DNA of 64,000 nucleotides from Cereibacter_A azotoformans (GCF_003050905.1 NZ_QAOT01000010.1); one strand, 5' to 3'. Positions 1 to 8,814 are shown, numbered from the stretch's first letter. Translations and numbers: made by a program. The notes: generated by a model not told the origin, from the letters alone.

Positions 1-403
1 TCGAGAACCAGGACAGGCGGTTGTAGTCCGGTGTCGCCTCGGGGCCGCCCAGCCGGATACGGCCCAGCGGCAGGAAGACCAGCACAAGGCAGACGATCAC
101 GAAGAGGTTGCCCGACAGCAGGAAGAACCAGGCGAGGTTCGAGGTCAGCGTGTCGCGGATGGCGGTGAAGACCGGGCCCAGCGTCGTCTGGAACATCAGC
201 GTGAGGAACGTGAAGGCGACAATGCTGAGCGCCGAGACGCTGAAGACGACGTTGTGGATGTCGATTTCGAAGACGAACCTTCGTCGGTAGCTGATATTGT
301 CCTGACCGATCTCGTATTCGGTTTCGATGATCTGCGTGGGGCCTTCCGGCGACGGGATCGCCTCGTCGGCAGGTGGGGTCGTCGGATGCGTGGCATCGGC
401 CAT
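1..403 (-). CDS. BCCT-family osmolyte transporter, N-terminal part (runs off the window)
   Basis: The gene reads leftward from an ATG at 403 and has no stop before the window edge, so only about 134 N-terminal residues are visible. A strong ribosome site (GGAGGGA) precedes the ATG. After a roughly 45-residue polar N-tail come two hydrophobic segments, near residues 48-70 and 87-108. They are followed by the stretch LGRIRLGGPEATPDY, which is the characteristic entry to the BCCT core (betaine/choline/carnitine transporters). Family members are inner-membrane sodium- or proton-coupled importers of quaternary ammonium compounds. The exact substrate cannot be read from this fragment. The gene lies downstream of a sulfatase maturase on the same strand, which leaves choline or choline sulfate as one option. 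Confidence 0.8.
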   Translation of the reverse strand, partial: MADATHPTTPPADEAIPSPEGPTQIIETEYEIGQDNISYRRRFVFEIDIHNVVFSVSALSIVAFTFLTLMFQTTLGPVFTAIRDTLTSNLAWFFLLSGNLFVIVCLVLVFLPLGRIRLGGPEATPDYNRLSWFS

Positions 404-749
404 CGGTTTGTCCCTCCGGTCTATCTGTCATGCAGAGGCCCCGACGCGACGGGCCGGAGGGCCTCCGTGATCGCGCAATTCCCCCGATCCAACCGGATGA
501 GGTTTCCTGACGACAGGAACATCGACTGCGGTTGCAGGGTTCCCGAATGCTGCAGGTTGCGCTTCGGGAGGGCCGACGGCCCTCCCGCAACGGCGGCCTT
601 GTGACGGAGCAGCCGCAAAATGTCCAGCCCCGGCTGCATCTTTCTCCCGTGCGGCGCGGGAAATCCTCCAACAGTCCCTCGAAAATCGGGACGTTTTTGC
701 CGGGCATGGTCCCGCCAGAGCCGCAGTCCGAGAAAATACGTCTTCGTGA
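404..749. other. Intergenic region between BCCT gene and maturase gene
   Basis: These 346 bases contain no convincing gene. They must carry the promoter of the BCCT gene and the 3' end of the maturase transcript. A perfect 10-bp hairpin lies at 565-587. A second, weaker CGGGAC/GTCCCG pair with a long loop lies at 687-714. I recognise no riboswitch. Confidence 0.6.
565..587 (-). terminator. Possible terminator hairpin (10-bp stem, 3-nt loop)
   Basis: The arms CGGGAGGGCC and GGCCCTCCCG pair perfectly around GAC. The hairpin lies about 165 bases past the maturase stop codon, on the minus-strand transcript. No U-tract follows, so it is either a Rho-assisted stop or an RNA-stability stem rather than a textbook intrinsic terminator. 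Confidence 0.35.
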
Positions 750-1997
750 TCAGGCTGTTCCGCCAGCCCGTTCCATGATCGCCGCCGCCGGCCGGCCGGC
801 ACGCACGAGGCGCACGATCTTGGCAAGTCGGTCTCCGGCATGGTCAAGGAACATCCGGTAGCCGGCGCAGAAGTGGCTCACCTTTCCCGGGCCGCCTCCG
901 GGTTCAGGCGCGATCCGGTGCTTGGGGCAACCGCCGTGGCAGGCGGCCCTCCATCGGCAGTGGCGGCAACTTGCAGGCAGGAGACCGGCCTTCTCCTTGC
1001 CGAACCGGCGTTGCCGGGGAAGGGCGGCGAATTCACCGATCCTGCGTGCGCGGATGTTGCCGAGGCGATGATCGGGGTAAACATAGTGATCGCAGGCATA
1101 GAGGTCGCCGTTGTGCTCGAGCGCGAGCGCGTCGCCGCAGGTCTCGGCAAAAACACAGAGCGAGGCGGGCTCGCCCGCAAGGATGCCCAGCATCACCTCG
1201 AAATGCTGGACGAACACCCGTCCCACATCGGCCGACACCCACTCGTCGAAGATCGCGCAGAGAAACCGGCCATAGTCCTCGCCGCTGACGCAGAAGGGCG
1301 CCAGCGTCGCCCCGCGGTCGCCCCTTCCCGGAGGGCCGGCCTGCCCGCCCCCCGGCATCCGCCGTTCGAGAGCCGGGATGAACTGTATCACCTCGACCCC
1401 GAGGCCCCGCAGGTATCTGTAAACCTCGAGCGGCTGGTCCACGTTGGCGCGGCTGACCACGGTCAGGACATTCACATCGACCCCGTGCTGCTGGAGAAGC
1501 CCCAGCCCCCGAAGGACCCTGGCCGAGCTGGCCCGCCCGCGCCGGTCCGGCCGCGCCGCATCCTGTATTGCGGGCGGTCCGTCGAGGCTCACCCCCACGA
1601 GAAACTCGTGCGCGTGCAGGAAGCCGGCCCATTCGGGGGTGACGAGCGTCCCGTTGGTCTGGATCGCGTTTCCGATCCGCTGTCCGGGAGGGCAGAGACG
1701 TTGCTGCAGATCCACCACACGGCGGAAGAAGTCGAGCCCCATCAGGAAGGGTTCGCCGCCCTGCCAGCTGAAGGTGATGTCGCGCAACCCGGCCGCCGAT
1801 TGCGCCGCGACATAGTCGCGGATGAACCGGACAAGAACATCCTCGTCCATCCGGAAACGGTGCCGTTCGGGGTAGAGCGCCTCCTTCCCGAGGTAGTAGC
1901 AATAACCGCAGGCAAGGTTGCAGCGTGGGCCGACCGGCTTGGCCATGACATGAAAGGCATGGGGCTGGCGCCGCGGGTTCTGCAAGGTGGAGCGCAT
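750..1997 (-). CDS. Radical SAM anaerobic sulfatase-maturating enzyme homologue (AslB/anSME-like)
   Basis: This is a radical S-adenosylmethionine protein of about 415 residues. The cluster motif CNLACGYCYY lies near its N-terminus. The C-terminal half has the SPASM cysteines expected of anSME enzymes, including CDHYVYP, CRHCRWRAACHGGCPKHR and FCAGY. The family oxidises a cysteine or serine in type I sulfatases to formylglycine, using three [4Fe-4S] clusters in the cytoplasm. The start at 1997 places the radical SAM motif about 26 residues in, which suits the family. An upstream in-frame ATG at 2054 would add 19 residues without a better ribosome site. No sulfatase gene is visible. The co-directional BCCT transporter downstream suggests a sulfated osmolyte such as choline sulfate, but this is inference. 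A Gly/Pro/Arg-rich stretch after the ALERRMPGGG segment looks like a lineage-specific loop. Confidence 0.85.
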   Translation of the reverse strand: MRSTLQNPRRQPHAFHVMAKPVGPRCNLACGYCYYLGKEALYPERHRFRMDEDVLVRFIRDYVAAQSAAGLRDITFSWQGGEPFLMGLDFFRRVVDLQQRLCPPGQRIGNAIQTNGTLVTPEWAGFLHAHEFLVGVSLDGPPAIQDAARPDRRGRASSARVLRGLGLLQQHGVDVNVLTVVSRANVDQPLEVYRYLRGLGVEVIQFIPALERRMPGGGQAGPPGRGDRGATLAPFCVSGEDYGRFLCAIFDEWVSADVGRVFVQHFEVMLGILAGEPASLCVFAETCGDALALEHNGDLYACDHYVYPDHRLGNIRARRIGEFAALPRQRRFGKEKAGLLPASCRHCRWRAACHGGCPKHRIAPEPGGGPGKVSHFCAGYRMFLDHAGDRLAKIVRLVRAGRPAAAIMERAGGTA

Positions 1998-2185
1998 GGG
2001 CAACTCTCTGGTGTCGGAGACATCCGGCATGGCACCGCGGCTGCGACAGATCAAGTCGCGGGTGCTTGACGGTTTTTGTCGGAATAGGGTAGTGCAGGGT
2101 CAGCCAGCCCGCCGGGCACGCCACGCCCTGCCTCGCGAGAAGGGGCATCTCCGCCGCCCTCTCGCCTGTTGAAAAGGATGCCGGG

Positions 2186-3172
2186 ATGCCCGTCTCGCTG
2201 ACCGCCTGCCTGCCGGGCTGTGCCGCCGTGGCACTGCTCGCCCGTGCCGAGGCGGACGACTGGCCCGTGCGGGCCGTGCCCGGAGGGTTCGCGGTCCAGG
2301 TCTGGGGCGGAGAGGTTCGGCTCTCGGGGCTCGAGCTGAGGCTCGAGGCGGCCGACGCCTGCCAGCTCTTCGTGCTGCAGGAGGCAATGACGCTCCTGTT
2401 CGAGGCGGCCGGCGCCCGGCCCATGTGGGAGCGTGTGGCCACCGGCGACCTGCCGCCCACACTGTCGCTGCTGCGGGTGGAGGGGGTGCGCGACGCGTCG
2501 CCCAGCTTCCGGCGGGTGCGCCTGACCGGCAACGTTTCGCGCTTCGCGAACGGCGGGCTGCATGTGCGCCTGCTGTTGCCGCCCGAGGGGCGTCCGCCGG
2601 AATGGCCGGTGATCGACGCCTCGGGCCGGACGCGCTGGCCCGAAGGTGCCGCGGCCCTGCACGCGCCGGTCTATACGATCCGGGCGCTCGATCCCCGCCA
2701 GGGGTGGCTCGAGATCGACATCTTCCAGCATCCGGGCGGCCGCACGGCCCGCTGGTCGCGCGAGGTGCAGCCGGGCGCGGTCGTCGGGGTGATGGGGCCG
2801 GGCGGCGGCTGGATCCCCGAGGCCGGCTTCTGCGCCTTCTTCGGCGATGAGACCGCGCTGCCGGCCATCGCGCGCATCCTTGCCGCCCTGCCTCCGACGA
2901 CGCGCGGGGCGGCCCATCTGGCGGTGCGGCCCTCGGACCTTCCCGACCTGCCGCGCCCGCCGGGCCTGTCGCTTGCCTGCGTGGCGCGGCCCCGCCTTCT
3001 CGCCGCTCTGGAGCGGCTTGATCTGCCCGACGCCGACCGGCTCGTGTGGGTGGCGGGCGACCGCGGGCTGGCCGATGCCGCGCGCGACAGGCTGCGCGGC
3101 CGTGGCCTGCACAAGCGCGAGATGAGCGTCGCGGCCTACTGGCAGGATCAGGCGGCCGAGAGCCGCGCATAG
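2186..3172 (+). CDS. Siderophore-interacting protein (ViuB/SIP flavin reductase) with N-terminal DUF2218-like domain
   Basis: The 328-residue protein has two parts. Residues 1 to about 90 resemble the small DUF2218 domain often fused to or encoded beside SIP reductases. Residues from about 95 carry the SIP fold: an FAD-binding barrel (RRVRLTGN, then a middle HAPVYTIR segment corresponding to the usual Arg-x-Tyr-Thr/Ser flavin motif) and a C-terminal NAD(P)H-binding domain with the hallmark FFGDETALPAIARIL. Such enzymes reduce Fe(III)-siderophores in the cytoplasm to release iron. The gene is divergent from the maturase. Its last 25 bases overlap the 3' end of the convergent ABC exporter gene. 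The closeness of irr about 5 kb away fits an iron theme but proves nothing about regulation. Confidence 0.85.
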   Translation: MPVSLTACLPGCAAVALLARAEADDWPVRAVPGGFAVQVWGGEVRLSGLELRLEAADACQLFVLQEAMTLLFEAAGARPMWERVATGDLPPTLSLLRVEGVRDASPSFRRVRLTGNVSRFANGGLHVRLLLPPEGRPPEWPVIDASGRTRWPEGAAALHAPVYTIRALDPRQGWLEIDIFQHPGGRTARWSREVQPGAVVGVMGPGGGWIPEAGFCAFFGDETALPAIARILAALPPTTRGAAHLAVRPSDLPDLPRPPGLSLACVARPRLLAALERLDLPDADRLVWVAGDRGLADAARDRLRGRGLHKREMSVAAYWQDQAAESRA

Positions 3173-4851
3173 CGCCCGCCGCGCGCGGCAAGCTCGGCGT
3201 GGGTGCCCAGCTCGGCGATGCGGCCTTCCTCCATCACCACGATCCGATCTGCATGGCGGATCGTGGCGAGGCGGTGCGCGATGATCAGCGTGGTCCGGCC
3301 CACCGCCAGCGCGTCGAGCGCCGTCTGGATCTCGCGCTCGGTCTCGGTGTCGAGGGCCGAGGTCGCCTCGTCGAGGATCAGGATCGGCGGGTTCTTCAGG
3401 AAGGCGCGCGCAATGGCCACCCTCTGTTTCTGCCCGCCCGACAGCATCACACCGCGTTCGCCCACCACCGTGTCGAGCCCCTCGGGAAGTGAGGCGATCA
3501 TCGGCCCAAGCTGCGCCTGTTCCGCCGCGAGACGGATCTCGGCCTCGGAGGCGTCCAGCCGGCCATAGGCGATGTTCTCGCGCAGCGTGCCGCCAAAGAG
3601 GAAGACGTCCTGGCTCACGATGCCGATCTGGCGGCGCAGGCTCTCGATCGTCATGTCCGCCAACGGGATGCCGTCGATCGTGATCCGCCCCTCGTCGGGG
3701 TCGTAGAAGCGGGGCACAAGGGCCAGCAGCGTCGTCTTGCCCGCGCCGGACGGCCCCACGAAGGCCAGCGTCTCGCCGGGCCGGACCGAGAGGTCGATCC
3801 CTCTCAGCACCGCGCGGCCGCGGTCATAGTCGAAGCCCACCTTCTCGAACCGGATCGCCCCCGACAGCCGCGGCGCCGGGCGGGCGTCGGGCGCATCGGC
3901 GATTTCGGGCTCGGTCTCGAGCAGTTCGAGGTAGCGGCGGAAGCCCGCGATGCCCCGCGGATAGGTCTCGATCACCGCGGCGATCTTTTCCAGCGGCCGG
4001 AAGAAGACATTCACGAGCAGCAGGAAGCCCACGAACCCGCCGGTGGACAGCTCGCCCGAGAGCACGAACCCCGCTCCCGCGACCATCACCACCAGCTGGA
4101 CCGACCGCATCCCCATGTAGTTCAGGGCCTGCGAGGCCGCCATGACGCGGTAGGCCGCAAGCTTGGTGTCGCGGTAGCGGGCGTTGTCCTGGGCAAAGAG
4201 CGCCTTCTCGTGCCCCTCGTTCGCGAAGGCCTGCACGACGCGGATGCCGCCCACATTCTCCTCGAGCCGCACATTGAAATCAGCAACGCGGGCGTAGATG
4301 GCCCTCCAGGTGGCGGTCATCCGGCCGCCGTAGATGGTCACCAGCGCCACCGTCGCCGGTACGATCAGCGCCGTCAGCAGCGCAAGCTGGCTGTTGATCG
4401 ACAGCATGAGGGCGAAGGCGCCGATGAAGGTCATCACGGCGATGAAGAGATCCTCGGGGCCGTGGTGGGCCACCTCGCCGATCTCCTCGAGATCGCGCGT
4501 GACACGCGCCACCAGCTTGCCGGTGCGCACACGGTCGAAATAGCGGAACGAGAGCTTCTGGAGATGTTCGAACGCCCGCCGCCGCATCTCGGTCTCGATG
4601 TTGATGCCCAGCATGTGGCCCCAGTAGGTGACCACGGCCATCAGGCCGGTGTTCAGCAGATAGATCAGCAGAAGCGCCGCCGCGGCCACAAGCGTGAGCC
4701 CCCAGTCGCCGCGCGGCAGAAGGCGGTCGATGAACCCTTGCACCGCAAGCGGAAAGGCCAGTTCCAGCAGGCCCGAGACGACGGCGCAGCCGAAGTCCAA
4801 CCAGAAGAGGCCAAGCCACGGCCGGTAATAGGCGAAGAACTGACGGAGCAT
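3148..4851 (-). CDS. ABC exporter, fused membrane and ATPase domains
   Basis: The protein has 567 residues, the size of a half-transporter. Residues 1 to about 310 form the six-helix exporter domain. Residues 330-567 form the ATPase, with Walker A GPSGAGKTT, Q-loop IGIVSQDVFLFG, signature LSGGQKQR, Walker B ILILDEATSALD and the switch histidine in IIAHRL. It should act as a homodimer, or pair with a partner that is not present here. Family members export lipids, drugs or peptides, and some import or export iron chelates. Its 3' end overlaps the siderophore-interacting protein gene, which makes a link to siderophore traffic possible but unproven. The 182 bases upstream, before the VOC gene, hold only its presumed promoter. 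Confidence 0.85.
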   Translation of the reverse strand: MLRQFFAYYRPWLGLFWLDFGCAVVSGLLELAFPLAVQGFIDRLLPRGDWGLTLVAAAALLLIYLLNTGLMAVVTYWGHMLGINIETEMRRRAFEHLQKLSFRYFDRVRTGKLVARVTRDLEEIGEVAHHGPEDLFIAVMTFIGAFALMLSINSQLALLTALIVPATVALVTIYGGRMTATWRAIYARVADFNVRLEENVGGIRVVQAFANEGHEKALFAQDNARYRDTKLAAYRVMAASQALNYMGMRSVQLVVMVAGAGFVLSGELSTGGFVGFLLLVNVFFRPLEKIAAVIETYPRGIAGFRRYLELLETEPEIADAPDARPAPRLSGAIRFEKVGFDYDRGRAVLRGIDLSVRPGETLAFVGPSGAGKTTLLALVPRFYDPDEGRITIDGIPLADMTIESLRRQIGIVSQDVFLFGGTLRENIAYGRLDASEAEIRLAAEQAQLGPMIASLPEGLDTVVGERGVMLSGGQKQRVAIARAFLKNPPILILDEATSALDTETEREIQTALDALAVGRTTLIIAHRLATIRHADRIVVMEEGRIAELGTHAELAARGGRYARLSAA

Positions 4852-5033
4852 CGCAGGGCCTTCGTGCGGGATCGGGTGCGGCGGCTGGCATGGCCGGAGG
4901 GGCGCGCCGGACCCTCCGGCACGGGCCCTCGAACGGCGGGCTGGCTGTCCCTCTCCTGCGCCGGATTGCCGCGGATTACCAGACCTTCCGTGCCACCAAC
5001 CCCTGTTTCGCGGCGGGCCGGGTCGTGGCTTCG

Positions 5034-5459
5034 TCAGCCGCTGTTCATCTTGCGCGCGGCCGACGCCGCCTCGGCGTCCATCCAGAAGATCTCGAGCGTG
5101 TTGCCGTCCGGGTCCATGACCGTGCGCTGATACATCCAGCCGTGATCGTCGGCGGGCTTCGGCTCTTTCCCGCCGGTCGAGAGCGCGGCGGCCAGCAGGT
5201 CGTCCACCGCGTCGCGGCTGTCGCGCGACAGCGCGATGAGGACGGCCGTGCTTGCGCTCGTGTCCGCGCGGGGCAGGGTGCAGAATCCCTCGAACCGCTC
5301 GTGCGTCAGCAGCATGAAGCGGATCGTGTCGGAGACCGTGATGCAGGCCGCGGTGTCATCCGAGAACTGCGCGTCCAGGCCGAACCCGAGCGACCGGTAG
5401 AACGGGATGGACCGCGCGAGATCGGACACGGGCAGGTTGACGAAGATCGACTGGGGCAT
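5034..5459 (-). CDS. VOC-family (glyoxalase/bleomycin-resistance fold) protein
   Basis: This 141-residue protein begins with the typical VOC opening MPQSIFVNLPVSDLARSIPFY. It ends with the second module's metal and strand motif DPDGNTLEIFW. Proteins of this type use paired beta-alpha-beta-beta-beta units, and many coordinate a divalent metal. The reaction cannot be told from sequence, and many close relatives are annotated only as VOC or PhnB-like proteins. It follows fabI on the same strand after 84 bases, so it may be transcribed with the fatty acid operon or from its own promoter. Confidence 0.8.
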   Translation of the reverse strand: MPQSIFVNLPVSDLARSIPFYRSLGFGLDAQFSDDTAACITVSDTIRFMLLTHERFEGFCTLPRADTSASTAVLIALSRDSRDAVDDLLAAALSTGGKEPKPADDHGWMYQRTVMDPDGNTLEIFWMDAEAASAARKMNSG

Positions 5460-5543
5460 GACAGGTTCCCTCGGTGTCAGGTGATGCGGCCGGGGCCGCA
5501 GACCTGCAACGGGGCCGTGGGTGCCCGCGTTCCCTCCGTCGCG

Positions 5544-6332
5544 CTAGAGATGCTCGGGCTGGGGCATCCCGAGGACATGGTAGCCCCCGTCCACCCGCAC
5601 GATCTCGCCCGTGGTGCAGGCGCCGTAGTCCGAGGCCAGCCAGACCGCCGTGCCGCCCACCGCCTCGAGCGTGGCATTGGCGCGCAGCGGGGCGTTCGCC
5701 TCGGAATGACGGTAGGTGGCGCGCGCGCCCGCGATCGCGGCGCCGGCCAGCGTCTTCATCGGCCCCGGCGAGATCGCGTTGACCCGGATCTTCTGGGGCC
5801 CGAGATCATTGGCCAGATAGCGCACGGCCGATTCCAGCGCCGATTTCGCCACGCCCATCACGTTGTAATAGGGCGTCACCCGGTTCGAGCCCTGATAGGT
5901 CAGCGTCAGCAGCGCCCCACCCTCGGGCATCAGCTCGGCCGAGCGGCGTGCGATGTCGATGAAGGAAAAGCACGAGATCGTCAGCGAGTTGCGGAAGTTC
6001 TCGCGCGTCGTGTTGATGAAGCGGCCCGCGAGCTCGCCCTTGTCGGAATAGGCGATGGCATGGACCACGAAGTCCAGCGTCCCCCAACGGTCCTTGAGCG
6101 CCGCAAAGCAGGCGTCGAGCGACTCGTCCTTCGTGACATCGACATCCACGAGGAAGTCCGAGCCGACCGAGGCGGCGAGCGGTTCGACCCGCCGGCCGAA
6201 CGCCTCGCCCTGATAGGAGAAGGCCAGCTCTGCCCCCTCGGCGGCCAGCGCCCGCGCGATGCCCCAGGCGATCGAGCGGTCGTTCGCGACCCCCATCACC
6301 AGACCGCGTTTACCCTTCATCAGCTCGGCCAT
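5544..6332 (-). CDS. fabI: Enoyl-[acyl-carrier-protein] reductase (NADH)
   Basis: This 262-residue short-chain reductase performs the last step of each fatty acid elongation cycle, reducing trans-2-enoyl-ACP. The N-terminal cofactor region GVANDRSIAWGIA is diagnostic of FabI. The catalytic pair is Tyr156 and Lys163, in the Y-x6-K arrangement of FabI (YNVMGVAK) rather than the usual Y-x3-K. The start lies 10 bases after the fabB stop on the minus strand, so it is the third gene of a fabA-fabB-fabI operon. This grouping is standard in alphaproteobacteria and couples unsaturated fatty acid synthesis with the reductase. Confidence 0.96.
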   Translation of the reverse strand: MAELMKGKRGLVMGVANDRSIAWGIARALAAEGAELAFSYQGEAFGRRVEPLAASVGSDFLVDVDVTKDESLDACFAALKDRWGTLDFVVHAIAYSDKGELAGRFINTTRENFRNSLTISCFSFIDIARRSAELMPEGGALLTLTYQGSNRVTPYYNVMGVAKSALESAVRYLANDLGPQKIRVNAISPGPMKTLAGAAIAGARATYRHSEANAPLRANATLEAVGGTAVWLASDYGACTTGEIVRVDGGYHVLGMPQPEHL

Positions 6333-6342
6333 CCGTGCGACC

Positions 6343-7572
6343 TCAGTTGTTGAACTTGCTCAGGACAAGCGTGGCGTTGGTGCCGCCGAAGCCGAAGCTG
6401 TTCGACAGGACCGAGTCGATCTCGACCCCCTCGCGAAGGCTGGTGGCGATCTCGTCGGGCCGGATCTCGGGATCGAGCTGGCTCACGTTGGCCGAGGCCG
6501 CGATGAAGCCGCCCTGCATCATCAGCATCGAGTAGATCGCCTCGTGCACGCCGGTGGCGCCCAGCGAATGGCCGGTCAGCGACTTGGTCGAGGAGATCGG
6601 CGGGACGTTGCCTTCGCCGAAGATCCGGCGGATCGCCTTGACCTCGGTCACATCGCCCGCGGGCGTCGAGGTGCCGTGGGCGTTGATGTAGTCGATCCGC
6701 CGCCCCTCGGGCAGCGTGGACAGCGCCAGCCGCATCGACCGCTCGCCGCCCTCGCCCGAGGGCGCGACCATGTCGGCCCCGTCGGAGGTGGCGCCGTAAC
6801 CCGTCACCTCGGCATAGATCTTCGCGCCGCGCGCGCGGGCATGTTCCAGCTCTTCCAGCACCACGACGCCGCCGCCGCCCGCGATCACGAAGCCGTCGCG
6901 CGTCGCGTCGAAGGCGCGCGAGGCCGTTTCGGGTGCGTCGTTGTATTTCGACGACATGGCGCCCATCGCGTCAAAGAGGCAGGAGAGCGTCCAGTCCAGC
7001 TCTTCCCCGCCGCCGGCAAAGACCACGTCCTGCTTGCCCATCTGGATCAGTTCGGTCCCGTTGCCGATGCAATGGGCCGAGGTCGAGCAGGCCGAGGTGA
7101 TCGAGTAGTTCACGCCCTTGATCTTGAAAGGAGTGGCAAGGCAGGCCGAGTTGGTCGAGCTCATGCAGCGGGTGACCATGAACGGCCCCATCCGCTTGGG
7201 AGAGCCCTTCTCGATGACGATCTTGTGGGCCTGGAAGAAGTTCGAGGTCGAAGGCCCGCCCGAGCCCATCACGAGGCCCGAGCGCGGGTTCGAGACGTCG
7301 CTCTCCTCAAGGCCGGAGTCCTTGATCGCCTGCTCCATCGCGATGAAGTTGTAGGCGGCGCCGGAGCCCATGAAGCGCAGGTCGCGCTTGTCGATATGGT
7401 CCTCGAGCACGATCTTCGGCATGCCGTGGACCTGGCTGCGGAAGCCGTGCCCGGCATATTCCTCCGAAAAGGAAATGCCCGAGCGGCCGGCACGCAGGCT
7501 CGCTTCCACTTCGGCGGCATTGTTCCCGATCGGCGAGACGATGCCGATCCCGGTGATGACGACGCGGCGCAT
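6343..7572 (-). CDS. fabB: 3-oxoacyl-[acyl-carrier-protein] synthase I
   Basis: This 409-residue condensing enzyme has the Cys-His-His triad of beta-ketoacyl-ACP synthases: Cys162 in SACSTSAHC, His299 in NAHGTSTPAGD and His335 in LTGHSLGATG. FabB elongates the cis-3-decenoyl-ACP made by FabA and so commits acyl chains to the unsaturated pathway. Its position directly after fabA (18 bases apart) supports FabB rather than FabF. It lies in the cytoplasm and acts as a dimer. Confidence 0.96.
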   Translation of the reverse strand: MRRVVITGIGIVSPIGNNAAEVEASLRAGRSGISFSEEYAGHGFRSQVHGMPKIVLEDHIDKRDLRFMGSGAAYNFIAMEQAIKDSGLEESDVSNPRSGLVMGSGGPSTSNFFQAHKIVIEKGSPKRMGPFMVTRCMSSTNSACLATPFKIKGVNYSITSACSTSAHCIGNGTELIQMGKQDVVFAGGGEELDWTLSCLFDAMGAMSSKYNDAPETASRAFDATRDGFVIAGGGGVVVLEELEHARARGAKIYAEVTGYGATSDGADMVAPSGEGGERSMRLALSTLPEGRRIDYINAHGTSTPAGDVTEVKAIRRIFGEGNVPPISSTKSLTGHSLGATGVHEAIYSMLMMQGGFIAASANVSQLDPEIRPDEIATSLREGVEIDSVLSNSFGFGGTNATLVLSKFNN

Positions 7573-7590
7573 GGGCTTTCCTCCCCCGGG

Positions 7591-8103
7591 TCAGGCAGCA
7601 GCGGCCAGACCGACTTTCATGTCCTTGACGGTGTAGATTTCCTCGCCGTCGGCGAAGACGCGGCCGTCCGCCACGCCCATCTTGAGCCGACGGTCGATCA
7701 CGCGGGTGAAATCGACGTGATAGGTGACGAGCTTGCGATCCGGCCGGACCATGCCCGAGAGCTTCACCTCACCCACGCCGAGCGCGAAGCCCTGGCCCTG
7801 CCAGCCGCGCCAGCCGAGGTTGAAGCCGGTCAGTTGCCACAGGCCGTCCAGCCCGAGGCAGCCGGGCATGACCGGGTTGCCCGGAAAGTGGCACCCGAAG
7901 AACCACAGGTCCGGGTGGATGTCGAACTCGGCCACCACATGACCCTTGCCGTGAAGTCCGCCATCCGCCGAAATCTCGGTGATGCGGTCCATCATCAGCA
8001 TCGGCGGCAGCGGCAGCTGGGCATTGCCCGGCCCGAAGAGTTCGCCCCGCGCGCAAGCCAGCAGCGCCTCCTTGTCGAAGCTCGTCGGATAGTCCGCCAT
8101 CAT
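7591..8103 (-). CDS. fabA: 3-hydroxydecanoyl-ACP dehydratase/isomerase
   Basis: The 170-residue protein matches FabA in length and active site: His72 in FFGCHFPGNPVMPG and Asp86 in GCLGLDGLWQL. FabA dehydrates 3-hydroxydecanoyl-ACP and isomerises the product to the cis-3 isomer, the branch point to unsaturated fatty acids such as cis-vaccenate. It is the first gene of the fabA-fabB-fabI operon. The 143 bases separating it from the divergent irr gene must hold both promoters. Confidence 0.96.
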   Translation of the reverse strand: MMADYPTSFDKEALLACARGELFGPGNAQLPLPPMLMMDRITEISADGGLHGKGHVVAEFDIHPDLWFFGCHFPGNPVMPGCLGLDGLWQLTGFNLGWRGWQGQGFALGVGEVKLSGMVRPDRKLVTYHVDFTRVIDRRLKMGVADGRVFADGEEIYTVKDMKVGLAAAA

Positions 8104-8246
8104 TCTCCGTCCGTCCCTGGGTCAACCGCTTCCCCTTAGCATCGGCACCGAAGGACTGGCAAGGGCGGCGCCCTGCGTCACCGGCGCAGGCCGGGCGGAC
8201 CCGCACGGGTGTTTCCGTTTGAAATCGGGGCGCGGAATGGGATAAG

Positions 8247-8687
8247 ATGCATCTCATGGCAGATGGAAACATGGCACCTACGGCGATCGAACGCGGCACC
8301 GAATGGCTGACGAAGGGGGGCTTGCGCCCCACGCGTCAGCGGGTGGCTTTGGCGGCCCTGCTCGTCGGTGACGGGCGTGACAGGCATGTGACGGCGGAGA
8401 GTCTTTTTGCCGCAGCCGGGCAGTCCAGCGACAAGGTCAGCCTCGCGACCGTTTACAACACGCTCCGCGCCTTCTGCGAAGCCGGCCTCATGCAGGAAGT
8501 GGTGGTCGATGGCGCCCGCAGCTACTTCGACACGCGCGTGGACAATCACCCCCATTTCTTCTGGGAAGATACGGCCGACCTCTTCGACGCCCCGGCCGAC
8601 CAGCTCGAGATCACCCGCATCCCCGAGCTTCCCGAAGGCGCCGAACTCAGCCGCGTCGATGTGGTGATCCGCCTCAAGCGGTCCTGA
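8247..8687 (+). CDS. irr: Iron response regulator Irr (Fur superfamily)
   Basis: The 146-residue protein is a Fur-type repressor. A winged helix (GLRPTRQRVALAALL, then SLATVYNTLRAFCEAGL) is followed by the metal/haem-sensing region DNHPHFFWED that marks Irr. Irr responds to haem status and represses or activates iron uptake and haem genes at ICE boxes. No N-terminal GCPWHD-like haem motif is present, as is usual for Rhodobacterales Irr. Three in-frame ATGs (8247, 8256 and 8271) are possible starts. The first follows GGAATGGG. A perfect 10-bp palindrome AGATGCATCT (8245-8254) overlaps this start and could be an operator. The divergent arrangement with fabA is common in alphaproteobacteria. Confidence 0.92.
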   Translation: MHLMADGNMAPTAIERGTEWLTKGGLRPTRQRVALAALLVGDGRDRHVTAESLFAAAGQSSDKVSLATVYNTLRAFCEAGLMQEVVVDGARSYFDTRVDNHPHFFWEDTADLFDAPADQLEITRIPELPEGAELSRVDVVIRLKRS

Positions 8688-8814
8688 CAGGCACATCGGC
8701 GGCCCTTTCGCCTGCGCCTGCAGCATCCGCGGGATCGGCCCTTTCTGGTCGCATGGCCTCGGAACCGGCCGGTCTGGCAGGGGTTGCCGAATGCGGGACC
8801 ACAGGGGGCAGTTC

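Noticed and set aside
404..749. Possible riboswitch upstream of the BCCT gene
   Set aside because: The hairpins do not form a pattern I know from glycine, SAM or other riboswitches. Only a simple stem is supported.
840..2069. 409-codon plus-strand frame opposite the maturase
   Set aside because: The minus-strand product has complete radical SAM and SPASM motifs. The plus-strand product has none.
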